Shown piece after piece: positions 12,148-20,351 of a DNA stretch of 47,417 nucleotides (position 1 is its first letter; the number at the start of each line of letters is the position of its first letter). The stretch is from Megasphaera sp. MJR8396C (GTDB taxonomy: Bacteria > Bacillota > Negativicutes > Veillonellales > Megasphaeraceae), in the NCBI RefSeq assembly GCF_001546855.1, contig NZ_KQ958209.1, positions 1 to 47,417 on the forward strand. Direction: 5' to 3'. The translations under genes and the position numbers were made by a program. The notes below the pieces were generated by a model. It saw only the letters and a list, made by a program, of their open reading frames with translations, searched no databases and was not told the origin of the DNA.

Positions 12148-13404
12148 TTACTGCTGAACCCGGGCCAGGGTATATTTCTTTTTGCCCTTGCGGACGATGA
12201 CGAATTTCCCGTTCGAGTTCTTATGGGGTTTGACGATTTCATCGACGCTGGTCACTTTGACGCCGTTGATGGTGACGGCACCGTTGGTGATGTCTTCACG
12301 AGCCTGGCGTTTCGACTTGTAAATGTTGGCATCGATGAGCCAGTTGACGACGTCCTTGTCTTCGTTGGTAACGTCGACGGTCGGCATCTTCCCGAAAGCC
12401 TGTTCCAATTCGTGTTCCGACAAGTCAGCAATGCTGCCGTGATACAGGGCTTCCGTAATATTCTGGGCTTCCTTCAAAGCTTCCGGGCTGTGGACGAAGG
12501 TCGTGACTTCTTCAGCCAGGCGGCGCTGAGCCAATCGTTTTTCCGGTTCCGTTTCAACGGCTTCGGCCAGGGCGTCGATTTCTTCTTTGCTGAGGAAGGT
12601 AAAATACTTCAGGTATTTTACGACGTCGGCGTCATCCTGATTGAGCCAGAATTGGTAGAATTCGAAGGGCGACGTCTTTTCCGGATCGAGCCAAACGGCA
12701 CCGCCGGCCGTTTTACCGAATTTCGTGCCGTCCGACTTCAGCATCAAGGGGATGGTCAGGCCAAAGGCTTTAGCTTCGCTGCCATGCATCTTGCGGATCG
12801 TATCGATCCCGGCCGTAATGTTCCCCCACTGATCGGCACCGCCGATCTGAAGCTGGACGTCGTTCTTTGAAAAGAGGTGTTCAAAGTCGATGGACTGGAG
12901 GATCTGGTAAGAAAATTCAGTAAAGGAAATGCCCGCTTCCAAGCGGCTGGCAACGACTTCCTTGCTGAGCATGATGTTGACGCTGAACAGTTTGCCGTAG
13001 TCGCGGAGGAATTCCAAGAGGCCGATTTGGCTGAGCCAGTCGTAGTTATTAACAAAGGTGATATTCTCTGAATCACCGAAGAGGTGCGTGAACTGGGCTT
13101 TTAATTTTTCTGCATTGTTCTTGATGGTATCAAGGGTCTGCAGCTGCCGTTCCGTCTTGCGGCCGCTCGGATCACCGATGGTACCCGTACCGCCGCCGAT
13201 GACGACGAAGGGATGATGACCGGCATTGGCAAAGCGCTTGAGCATCATGAACGGGATCAAATGCCCGATATGCATGCTGTCGCCCGTCGGATCGACGCCG
13301 CAGTAAAGAGAGATGCTCTTTTCTTCCGTCAGCTTCCGCAGCCCCTCTTCATCTGTCATCTGATTGACGGCGCCGCGCCAAGACAATTCATCAATGATAT
13401 TCAT
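12148..13404 (-). CDS. tyrS: Tyrosyl-tRNA synthetase
   Basis: Class I aminoacyl-tRNA synthetase that charges tRNA-Tyr. The 418 residues show the HIGH signature as MHIGH (His45 to His48), the second signature as KFGKT at about residue 228 (TyrS KMSKS variant), and a C-terminal S4-like RNA-binding domain with SKRQAREDITNGAVTING. An in-frame ATG exists 39 bp upstream, but the ATG at 13404 has AAGGAG eight nt away and gives the family N-terminus MNIIDELSWRG. Its own consensus promoter lies just upstream. The upstream gap is under 100 bp and I see no T-box in it. Confidence 0.97.
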   Translation of the reverse strand: MNIIDELSWRGAVNQMTDEEGLRKLTEEKSISLYCGVDPTGDSMHIGHLIPFMMLKRFANAGHHPFVVIGGGTGTIGDPSGRKTERQLQTLDTIKNNAEKLKAQFTHLFGDSENITFVNNYDWLSQIGLLEFLRDYGKLFSVNIMLSKEVVASRLEAGISFTEFSYQILQSIDFEHLFSKNDVQLQIGGADQWGNITAGIDTIRKMHGSEAKAFGLTIPLMLKSDGTKFGKTAGGAVWLDPEKTSPFEFYQFWLNQDDADVVKYLKYFTFLSKEEIDALAEAVETEPEKRLAQRRLAEEVTTFVHSPEALKEAQNITEALYHGSIADLSEHELEQAFGKMPTVDVTNEDKDVVNWLIDANIYKSKRQAREDITNGAVTINGVKVTSVDEIVKPHKNSNGKFVIVRKGKKKYTLARVQQ

Positions 13405-13446
13405 CGAATTCGCTCCTTTATTATAAAAAATGATAAGATACATTTC

Positions 13447-13475
13447 ATTATAACGAGGCCTGTCCGTTCCGTCAA
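13447..13475 (-). promoter_or_regulatory. tyrS promoter
   Basis: Minus-strand TTGACG (13470-13475), a 17-bp spacer and TATAAT (13447-13452), about 43 bp upstream of the tyrS start. The short leader leaves no room for a T-box. Confidence 0.8.
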
Positions 13476-13499
13476 TGCAGATCCCCTTTAAATATTTTC

Positions 13500-15410
13500 T
13501 TATTGGACAGTTTTTTCTAAAATTACGCCCTGACGATACGCTTCGAGGAGAGCCTTTAAGTCGTCGATCATTTGCAGCAGCTTTTTCCCGTTATCCGTAT
13601 CGCCGATCATGACCCGCTTCGGTTCCAGTTCGACCTGCGTCGATTCCGAGTCGATGTCGACATTATTCATCAAGGCCTGATAGACATCTTCAAAGGGATA
13701 GTGGGATTTGATGCGGATGCCGTGAGAATTGAAGATCAAGGTATAGCCGGCAATCCCCGTCGAGCCTTGATAGGCCTTGCAGAAACCGCCGTCGATGCAG
13801 ATTTCCTTGCCTTCGGCCCGGACCGGACTTTCGCCCTTCTTGACCTTGACCGGCGTATGACCGTTGATGATATGCCCCTGAGGCGAATCGATGCCGAACT
13901 CATGGAGGATTTTAATGCATTCATCCTTATCCCGATTGAGGTGATAATAAGCATTTTGCGGTTCTTTCCACGTAGCCTCATCGACGATGTAGCTCCGTTC
14001 AAGGGTCTTTACGATACGGCCCGACACCGGCGAATCGGCGCCGCACCACAGGTACCACATGTAATCGAGGCTGTCCGTATCGCGCTGGTCATAGGCTTTA
14101 CGGATCAGGTGCTCGACCTTATCCATGAAGGCTCTGCCCTTATACGGTTTGCCTTCGAGGTAAATTTCTTTAAAGCTGCCGTCCGGATTGAGGGGCAGGC
14201 CGCCATGGAATAAGAGATTATTATTCATGCAGCGGTACAGAGACCCGTGGCTGTAGAGAAAACGGATATGGCGCTGAAGGCGTTCGCTTTCGAGAAATTC
14301 CAATTGGATATCGTTCATCAATTGGTGTTCTTCCGGCGACAAGGTGTAGGGGTCCATGGGATCGACAGTGGGAAAGTCTTTCGTTTTCAGCTCATAGGTC
14401 TTGCCGTCCAAATCGACGGTGCCTTTTTCCCAATCGAATTTATGGAACAGCAGTCGGTCGTCCATATTATAGTCGGGATGGCGATAAATCGTCTGTCCTT
14501 CCAATTTAGCCACGATGACGTTGATGGCCTTTACCATCGGTTCGATGCCATCATTTTCCTTATATGTCTTCATGGCAAAGAGGGCAAAGGGCCGCAGGCT
14601 GATGCCATAACCACTTTCTAATATTTCCATATTATGGTAACGGATGTTGTTGCGCAGTACGTTGGCGATGCAGGCAAAGTTTCCGGCTGCCGCGCCCATC
14701 CAAAGGACGTCGTGATTGCCCCACTGAATGTCCAGCGAATGGTGCCCCATCAAGGTATCGACGATTTTATCGGCATGGGCCCCGCGGTCATAGATATCAC
14801 CGATGATGTGCAAGTGGTCGACGGCCAGACGCTTAATGAGGGCTGCCAGGGCATAGATGAATTGGCGGGTACTGCCGGTCTCTAAAATCGTATCGAGGAT
14901 CTTGCGATGATATACCAACTGATTCTGATCTTCGTCGGGCTGGGCATGGATCAATTCGTCGATGATGAAGCGGAAGGCTTCCGGCGTAGCCTTACGGACC
15001 TTAGAACGCGTATATTTAGACGACAGGAGTTTGGCCAGGTCGATCATCCGTTCCAGCGTCGTCCGGGCCCATTCGCCCGTGACTTGGCCTTCTCGATAGA
15101 GCATATTCAGTTTTTCCTTCGGGTAATAAATGAGAGTCAGTAAACTATCCTGTTCTGCCTTATCCATCTTATCCGAAAAAATCATCTCTACCTTTTCCCG
15201 GATGACGCCGGAGCAGTTATTCAAGATATGATAAAAAGCCCCGTATTCACCGTGAAGGTCACTCATAAAGTGTTCCGTCCCTTTCGGCAAATTGACGATA
15301 GCCTGTAAATTAATGATTTCTGTAAAGGTCGCAGCCTGGGTCGGATAGTCTTTCGCTAAGAGTTCCAGATACCGCAGATATTGAGCAGAATACGCATCGT
15401 AGGTCTCCAT
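13500..15410 (-). CDS. fbp: Fructose-1,6-bisphosphatase, class III (Firmicutes type)
   Basis: Gluconeogenic phosphatase converting fructose 1,6-bisphosphate to fructose 6-phosphate, which is needed when the cell grows on lactate or amino acids. About 636 residues, close to the B. subtilis class III enzyme. The calcineurin-like metal motifs are in order: SDLHGEYGAF, IGDIYDRGAHADKI, WGNHDVLWMG and INGHTPVKVKKGESP. Start choice: an ATG at 15431 is in frame without a good ribosome binding site, while the ATG at 15410 follows AGAGGGG by 7 nt and is preferred. Apparently monocistronic; it ends about 25 bp before the tyrS promoter with no clear terminator. Confidence 0.95.
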   Translation of the reverse strand: METYDAYSAQYLRYLELLAKDYPTQAATFTEIINLQAIVNLPKGTEHFMSDLHGEYGAFYHILNNCSGVIREKVEMIFSDKMDKAEQDSLLTLIYYPKEKLNMLYREGQVTGEWARTTLERMIDLAKLLSSKYTRSKVRKATPEAFRFIIDELIHAQPDEDQNQLVYHRKILDTILETGSTRQFIYALAALIKRLAVDHLHIIGDIYDRGAHADKIVDTLMGHHSLDIQWGNHDVLWMGAAAGNFACIANVLRNNIRYHNMEILESGYGISLRPFALFAMKTYKENDGIEPMVKAINVIVAKLEGQTIYRHPDYNMDDRLLFHKFDWEKGTVDLDGKTYELKTKDFPTVDPMDPYTLSPEEHQLMNDIQLEFLESERLQRHIRFLYSHGSLYRCMNNNLLFHGGLPLNPDGSFKEIYLEGKPYKGRAFMDKVEHLIRKAYDQRDTDSLDYMWYLWCGADSPVSGRIVKTLERSYIVDEATWKEPQNAYYHLNRDKDECIKILHEFGIDSPQGHIINGHTPVKVKKGESPVRAEGKEICIDGGFCKAYQGSTGIAGYTLIFNSHGIRIKSHYPFEDVYQALMNNVDIDSESTQVELEPKRVMIGDTDNGKKLLQMIDDLKALLEAYRQGVILEKTVQ

Positions 15411-15787
15411 TCGAGTACCCCTCTTTTCCATATAGTATATATTGTATGATTCATTTACCCTTTATTGTATATCATCGACGTAAAAGTGACTAGATTTTTT
15501 TGGATTTTTCAACGATTTCAAAATGAGTATGAGCCGGCTTATTACATGAAGTAAAATCATGTTTCAGTTAATTTTAATGCATAGCTATGCTTTGACCTAC
15601 GGTAACCCCTCTTCACCCCCTTAAAAACCCTTGAATTTTCATTATTTTTTTCGCATGACGGCATTTCGATGCCGCAATGAAAAAATATTTTCCGCATTGT
15701 GGTGTTTCCAAGACGGAAAAAACATGCTATTATGTAATCGTAGAAATCAGTTTTAGGTATAACTATTTTAAATGAGGTGACTACATT
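15411..15787. promoter_or_regulatory. Intergenic control region between fbp and gdh with three palindromes
   Basis: This 377-bp stretch separates divergent fbp and gdh and holds no gene. It contains ACATGA-7-TCATGT (15544-15562), the perfect 12-bp palindrome GCATAGCTATGC (15579-15590) and CGGCAT-TTCG-ATGCCG (15659-15674). The last is a stable hairpin or operator about 30 bp upstream of the gdh -35. No clear fbp promoter was found. Confidence 0.5.
15705..15733 (+). promoter_or_regulatory. Glutamate dehydrogenase promoter candidate
   Basis: TTTCCA (15705-15710), a 17-bp spacer and TATTAT (15728-15733), with a predicted start near 15740 and a 5' UTR of about 48 nt. The match is moderate. Confidence 0.55.
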
Positions 15788-17137
15788 ATGAACAAGTATT
15801 TGCAATCTGTTATTGAAAACGTCCGTGTCAAACATGCCAACGAGCCAGAATTCGTCCAGACGATCGAAGAAGTTTTGAGCTCCCTCGATGTTGTCGTCGA
15901 AAAACATCCGGAATATGAAAAGTACGACCTGATCAGCCGACTGGTCGAACCTGAACGGCAATTCACATTCCGCGTTGTCTGGGAAGATGACAATGGCAAC
16001 TACCACACCAACACCGGCTACCGCGTCCAGTTCAACGGCGCAATCGGGCCCTACAAAGGTGGTCTCCGCTTCCAGAAAAACGTTTACTCCGGCATCATCA
16101 AATTCTTGGGCTTTGAACAGATCTTCAAAAACGCTTTGACCGGCCTTCCTATCGGCGGCGGTAAAGGCGGTTCCGACTTCGACCCGACGGGCAAGTCCGA
16201 CGCTGAAATCATGCGTTTCTGCCAGAGCTACATGCAGGCATTATATCGTTACATTGGTCCCGATATCGACGTACCGGCTGGCGACATGGGCGTTGGCGGC
16301 CGCGAAATCGGCTTCCTCTTCGGTGAATATCGCCGCCTGAAAGGCAACTTCGAAAACGGCGTTCTCACTGGTAAAGGCTTCAGCTATGGTGGTTCCCTCA
16401 TTCGTCCGGAAGCAACGGGCTACGGCGCTGTTTACTACCTCGAAAACGTCCTCCGCGATGACGGCCAGGATATCAAAGGCAAAACGATCGCAGCTGCAGG
16501 CTTCGGCAACGTTACCTGGGGCATCTGCAAAAAAGCTGCTGAACTCGGCGCTAAAGTCGTTACCCTCTCCGGTCCTGATGGATACATCTATGATCCCGAT
16601 GGCGTAGTTACCGAAGAAAAGATCAACTACCTCCTCGAAATGCGTAACAGCGGGCGTAACCGCGTACAGGACTATGCTGACAAATTTGGCGTAGAATTCT
16701 TCCCTGGCGAAAAACCGTGGGGCCGCAAAGCCGACATCGTTATGCCGTCCGCTATGCAGAACGACGTTCACATGGAACAGGCAAAACAGATTGCTGCTAA
16801 CAAAGTACGTTACTACATCGAAGTCGCCAACATGCCGACGACCAACGATGCACTTCAGTTCTTGATGGAACAAAAAGACATGATCGTCGCTCCGTCGAAA
16901 GCCGTTAACGCAGGCGGTGTTGCTACGTCGGCCCTGGAAATGAGCCAGAACAGCGAACGCCTCGTATGGACGGAAGAAGAAGTTGACGCTCGTCTCCACG
17001 AAATCATGAACACGATTTACAAAAACTGTAAAGATGCAGCTGAACGCAATGGTCTTGGCTACAACCTCGTAGCTGGCGCTAACATCGCTGGTTTCGAACG
17101 TGTTGCTGATGCAATGCTGGCTCAAGGCGTCTTCTAA
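15788..17137 (+). CDS. gdhA: Glutamate dehydrogenase (hexameric, about 450 residues)
   Basis: Interconverts glutamate with 2-oxoglutarate and ammonium, linking nitrogen assimilation and amino-acid fermentation. The 449 residues carry the substrate motifs GPYKGGLRF and GGGKGGSDFDP with the catalytic lysines, the conserved DVPAGDMGVGGREIG, the dinucleotide-binding AAGFGNVTWG near residue 236 and PSKAVNAGGVATS. The segment TLSGPDGYIYDPDG after the second beta-strand matches, from memory, the NAD-specific Clostridium symbiosum enzyme better than NADP-specific E. coli GdhA. I therefore suspect NAD use; coenzyme specificity is inference. GAGGTG lies 9 nt before the ATG. It ends at a strong terminator. 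Confidence 0.95.
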   Translation: MNKYLQSVIENVRVKHANEPEFVQTIEEVLSSLDVVVEKHPEYEKYDLISRLVEPERQFTFRVVWEDDNGNYHTNTGYRVQFNGAIGPYKGGLRFQKNVYSGIIKFLGFEQIFKNALTGLPIGGGKGGSDFDPTGKSDAEIMRFCQSYMQALYRYIGPDIDVPAGDMGVGGREIGFLFGEYRRLKGNFENGVLTGKGFSYGGSLIRPEATGYGAVYYLENVLRDDGQDIKGKTIAAAGFGNVTWGICKKAAELGAKVVTLSGPDGYIYDPDGVVTEEKINYLLEMRNSGRNRVQDYADKFGVEFFPGEKPWGRKADIVMPSAMQNDVHMEQAKQIAANKVRYYIEVANMPTTNDALQFLMEQKDMIVAPSKAVNAGGVATSALEMSQNSERLVWTEEEVDARLHEIMNTIYKNCKDAAERNGLGYNLVAGANIAGFERVADAMLAQGVF

Positions 17138-17164
17138 GATACCTAAAACTGAATAGAGAGCCTG

Positions 17165-17202
17165 AAAAAGGACCTGTCACGGAAGTGGCAGGTCCTTTCT
17201 TG
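17165..17202 (+). terminator. Bidirectional terminator between gdh and the amidohydrolase gene
   Basis: Long stem AAAGGACCTGTCAC / GTGGCAGGTCCTTT with a 4-nt loop; T-rich on the plus side and five Ts on the minus side. It lies between convergent genes and can serve both. Confidence 0.9.
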
Positions 17203-17244
17203 CGTTCCCGACGCCAGGGATAGCTGTCGAGGCTCACTTATTTG

Positions 17245-18420
17245 TTATACGCGGACGGCAACGTGGCCTTTAAATTCATCCATCATGGCCTGACAGCGTG
17301 TCTCATCGCTGCCCAAGAGAATGGCCAGCCGCCCCATGATTTCCGCACCGCGGACGATGATCGGTTCAATCGCAGGGTCTTTGACGGCATTGGCGATTTC
17401 AACGGAGTGTTCCGGCATGGGCACGTCGCCCAGGGCCAGATGAAGGTGCAGGGCCGGGCACTGATGGCTGACGTTGCCGACATCGGAGCTGCCGCAGTCC
17501 TTCGGCGCTTCATAGGCGATGCCCATATCGGACAAAACTTGTTCCGCCGCCTGGGTTGCCGTTTCATTCCAGACCATATTGTCGAATTTTTCCCCCATTT
17601 GACGGACGTCATACGTCGTTTCCGTAGCGATAGCCGCCCCTTCAAAGCACTTCATGACCTTCTCCACGACCGTATCCAAATAAGCCCGTTCGCTATGGCG
17701 AATACAGCATTCCACTTCAGCATAGTCGGGTACGACATTCGAAGCCCTTCCGCCGTCGACGATATACGAACCGATGCGCGTTTCCGGTCGGACATGTTGG
17801 CGCAGCATATCGATGCCGTGGAGGGCCAGCATCGCTCCATTGAGGGCATTTCGCCCATTCCAAGGTTCGCCGGCAGCGTGGGCCGTCTGGCCGTGAAAGG
17901 CAATGCGATAGTCATCAAGAGCTAAGAAATGGGAATTGGCATTGGTCTTGGTCGGCGATATGTGGACCATGACCGCCAGGTCATAGTCATGGAAAACGCC
18001 GTGCTCACACATGATGACCTTGCCGCCGCGCAATTCTTCATCAGGCGTACCGATGAGATCGACGTCGACGGGAAGGTCTTTCAAGTCTTTTAAGGCGGCA
18101 GCGGCGAGCAGACTCATAGCCCCGTTGGCCGAATGACCGCAGCCGTGGCCGACGCCGGGCAGGGCATCGTATTCGGCAAGCAGGGCAATTTTAAGAACAG
18201 CCTTAGGCGACCGGGAAACAACGGCCCGAAAGGCCGTCTTCTGTCCCGTAAAATTTTCTTCTACAGCCATGCCTAAAGCCCGGCAAGCATCAACATAGCG
18301 CTGACAGGCGTGAAATTCTTCCCCCGACAGTTCCGGATCATTAGCAATGGCATAATTCAACTGAAAGGCCTGGTCCTTATGGACATCCAGTCCCGATTTC
18401 AAAGCAGCAACAAGATTCAT
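17245..18420 (-). CDS. M20-family metallo-amidohydrolase (AbgB/hippurate-hydrolase-like)
   Basis: Zinc- or manganese-dependent hydrolase of N-acyl or N-aryl amino acids, of the M20D group (hippurate, indole-acetyl-amino acid and p-aminobenzoyl-glutamate hydrolases). The 391 residues show the metal-site motifs LLAEYDALPGVGHGCGHSANG and GTPDEELRGGK, a dimerisation-domain segment AFHGQTAHAAGEPWNGRNAL, and late metal-site residues around SSDVGNVSHQCP and MPEHS. No signal peptide, so it is cytoplasmic. Start ATG at 18420 with AGGAGC upstream. Last gene of a three-gene unit with the AEC transporter (18 bp gap) and a nitrilase-type amidase. This suggests uptake or release and hydrolysis of an acylated amino acid; the substrate is unknown. 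Confidence 0.88.
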   Translation of the reverse strand: MNLVAALKSGLDVHKDQAFQLNYAIANDPELSGEEFHACQRYVDACRALGMAVEENFTGQKTAFRAVVSRSPKAVLKIALLAEYDALPGVGHGCGHSANGAMSLLAAAALKDLKDLPVDVDLIGTPDEELRGGKVIMCEHGVFHDYDLAVMVHISPTKTNANSHFLALDDYRIAFHGQTAHAAGEPWNGRNALNGAMLALHGIDMLRQHVRPETRIGSYIVDGGRASNVVPDYAEVECCIRHSERAYLDTVVEKVMKCFEGAAIATETTYDVRQMGEKFDNMVWNETATQAAEQVLSDMGIAYEAPKDCGSSDVGNVSHQCPALHLHLALGDVPMPEHSVEIANAVKDPAIEPIIVRGAEIMGRLAILLGSDETRCQAMMDEFKGHVAVRV

Positions 18421-18438
18421 GACGATTAAAAGCTCCTT

Positions 18439-19386
18439 CTATCCGATGATAAACATGTACAAAGGGATGATGACGATACCCATGACGACGGTGATAAAGG
18501 AAACCTGCGTCGAGTAACGGACGTCGGCACCGACGGATTTGGCAACGACCGTCATCTGGGTCATGGCCGGCATGCTGGCCTGCATGGTAAAGACCTGGGC
18601 CGACATAGGCGTTACCGGAATGAAAGGCAGGAGGGCCAGGACGCAGGCCGGACAGACGAGAAACCGACCGACCAGGGCGCCGATGACGTCGCGGTCCCAG
18701 TGAACATCTGAAAGAGAGATTCCGGCCATTTCAATGCCGATGACCAGCAGCGACAACGGCGTCGCCATATTGCCGACGTATTGGAAGGACGTAAGCAGGA
18801 AATCAGGCAGTTTAATGTTGGCCAGGACAAGAGCCAGGCCGATCAAAAAGGCCATCAGAGGGGGAGAAAAGACCTTTTTAATGGTCTGCATGGAAAATAA
18901 GGGCATATTCCCCTTCCCTCCCTGGCTGTCATTGACGATATGATAGACGCCAAAGGTCCAGAACATCGTCGTATTAGCCATGTAATAGAGCATAACCGAT
19001 GGCACGCTCTGCGTTCCAAAGAGGGCCAGGTTGACCGGCAGACCGATGAAAATCGTATTGGCAATGAAAAAGCAGGTGACAAATACCCCTTGCCGATCTT
19101 GACGGATGTGCAGCACTTTGGCAACAAGGCGGCCGACGATATACGCTAAGAAAATCGACGCAAAAGGCAGTATAAGATCCGGTGCAATACGAATCAACGA
19201 GTCATGCGTAAAATCCTTTTCCATTTGACAGAGCATGTACAGGGGCAGGCTGACCTTCATGACCAGCTTTGAAAAAACAGCGCTCATATTCGAGCCGAAC
19301 CACCCTTTTTTTGACAGCACAACGCCAATGGCAATGATAAATAAAACCTCAAAAATTCCCTCTAACCCATGAAGTACGCCTTCCAA
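18439..19386 (-). CDS. AEC (auxin efflux carrier) family transporter
   Basis: Integral membrane carrier of 315 residues with about ten hydrophobic segments. It has the AEC pattern: an N-terminal helical bundle ending around VMKVSLPLYMLCQ, a central cytoplasmic loop (about residues 150-165, NDSQGGKGNMP), then a second bundle with TPLSLLVIGIEMAGI and the helix-breaking MPAMTQMTVVAKSVGAD. Family members move malate, malonate or other organic anions in bacteria. The start is TTG at 19386, with GAAGGGAAG 8 nt upstream; no better ATG is in frame. Between a nitrilase-type amidase (15 bp gap) and an amidohydrolase, it probably moves their substrate or product. Confidence 0.87.
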   Translation of the reverse strand: MEGVLHGLEGIFEVLFIIAIGVVLSKKGWFGSNMSAVFSKLVMKVSLPLYMLCQMEKDFTHDSLIRIAPDLILPFASIFLAYIVGRLVAKVLHIRQDRQGVFVTCFFIANTIFIGLPVNLALFGTQSVPSVMLYYMANTTMFWTFGVYHIVNDSQGGKGNMPLFSMQTIKKVFSPPLMAFLIGLALVLANIKLPDFLLTSFQYVGNMATPLSLLVIGIEMAGISLSDVHWDRDVIGALVGRFLVCPACVLALLPFIPVTPMSAQVFTMQASMPAMTQMTVVAKSVGADVRYSTQVSFITVVMGIVIIPLYMFIIG

Positions 19387-19401
19387 AAAATCGCTTCCCT
19401 T

Positions 19402-20184
19402 CTACAAATGGTATAACTCCGGCCGCCGATCGCGGAAGACATTGATACGGCTGCGGATATCATCGACGACAGACAAATCGATCGTTTCCGTAAGGACGGC
19501 ATCGTCACTGCCGCCTTCGATCAAAACATTCCCCTGGGGATCGGCCAACAGAGAATGACCGCCAAACGTTAAACGGCCGCAGGTGCCGCAGCTATTGACC
19601 GCGGCGACGAAAAACTGGTTTTCAATCGCCCGGGCCCGATTGAGGAGTCTCCAGTGTTCCAGCCGTTCTTCCGGCCAGGCCGCCGGTACGAAGAGTACCT
19701 TGGCACCAGCTAAGGCCGCCATACGAACCCATTCGCTAAAACGGACGTCATAGCAGATAATCGAGGCCATGGTTACCCCATCGAGGGAAAACACATTGAG
19801 ATCCCTTCCGGCCGTAAAAGCCTTATCCTCTTTGCCAGGCGTAAACAAATGGCACTTATCGTACGATGAAACGAGGGCGCCGTCACGGTCAACGATATAG
19901 GTCGTATTATAAATGCCATCTTCATGACGGCGGGCAATGGAACCCCCGACCAGATGGATATGATATTCTTTGGCCAAATCCTGTAAAAAAGCACGGGCCA
20001 GAGCACCTTCTTCATCGGCCTTTTCACGGATGTCGGAAGGATAAAAAGACGTATCCCATAATTCCGACAAGACGGCCACATCGGCACCGTCTGAAGCAGC
20101 CGTCTGTACATGGCGACGTGCTTGTTCAAAGTTTGCGTCCCGGTCGCCGGGGACGACCGAAAATTGAATCAGTGAAATTCGCAT
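19402..20184 (-). CDS. Nitrilase-superfamily carbon-nitrogen hydrolase (omega-amidase-like)
   Basis: Hydrolyses a carboxamide to the acid and ammonia. At 260 residues it has the usual Glu-Lys-Cys triad setting: Glu of AVLSELWDTSFY, Lys of SSYDKCHLFTPGKE and Cys of SIICYDVRFSEW, plus the later Glu of FVPAAWPEERLEHW. The closest well-known relatives are omega-amidases (YafV/Nit2 type) acting on 2-oxoglutaramate or 2-oxosuccinamate. An upstream in-frame extension exists, but the ATG at 20184 has AGGGG upstream and gives MRISLIQFSVVPGD, typical of the family. First gene of the operon with the AEC transporter and M20 hydrolase; transcribed from TTGTTA/TATAAT. Confidence 0.9.
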   Translation of the reverse strand: MRISLIQFSVVPGDRDANFEQARRHVQTAASDGADVAVLSELWDTSFYPSDIREKADEEGALARAFLQDLAKEYHIHLVGGSIARRHEDGIYNTTYIVDRDGALVSSYDKCHLFTPGKEDKAFTAGRDLNVFSLDGVTMASIICYDVRFSEWVRMAALAGAKVLFVPAAWPEERLEHWRLLNRARAIENQFFVAAVNSCGTCGRLTFGGHSLLADPQGNVLIEGGSDDAVLTETIDLSVVDDIRSRINVFRDRRPELYHL

Positions 20185-20257
20185 AATTTCAACCCCTTTC
20201 AGGACGGGTAAACAGCCATCTCGTTTGACTGTAACCGCATAGTATAAATATAAATAT

Positions 20258-20286
20258 ATTATAGTTGATGAACGGAAAAATAACAA
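20258..20286 (-). promoter_or_regulatory. Promoter of the nitrilase-AEC-M20 operon
   Basis: Minus-strand TTGTTA (20281-20286), a 17-bp spacer and TATAAT (20258-20263). It lies almost back to back with the divergent UDG promoter at 20291-20319. Confidence 0.7.
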
Positions 20287-20290
20287 TTCC

Positions 20291-20319
20291 TTGCAAATCT
20301 CCGACTCCCTTGTTATAGT
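20291..20319 (+). promoter_or_regulatory. Promoter of the uracil-DNA glycosylase gene
   Basis: TTGCAA (20291-20296), a 17-bp spacer and TATAGT (20314-20319), with start expected near 20326, about 26 nt before the ATG. Confidence 0.7.
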
Positions 20320-20351
20320 TAAATTACTTTAATGCGCAAAGAAGGGGTATC

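Noticed and set aside
13405-13499. T-box leader for tyrS
   Set aside because: The gap to fbp is under 100 bp, contains a consensus promoter close to the gene, and shows no T-box sequence or antiterminator.
15557-16006. 149-codon minus-strand frame overlapping the start of glutamate dehydrogenase
   Set aside because: It lies mostly antisense to the conserved gene and shows no recognisable domain or ribosome binding site.
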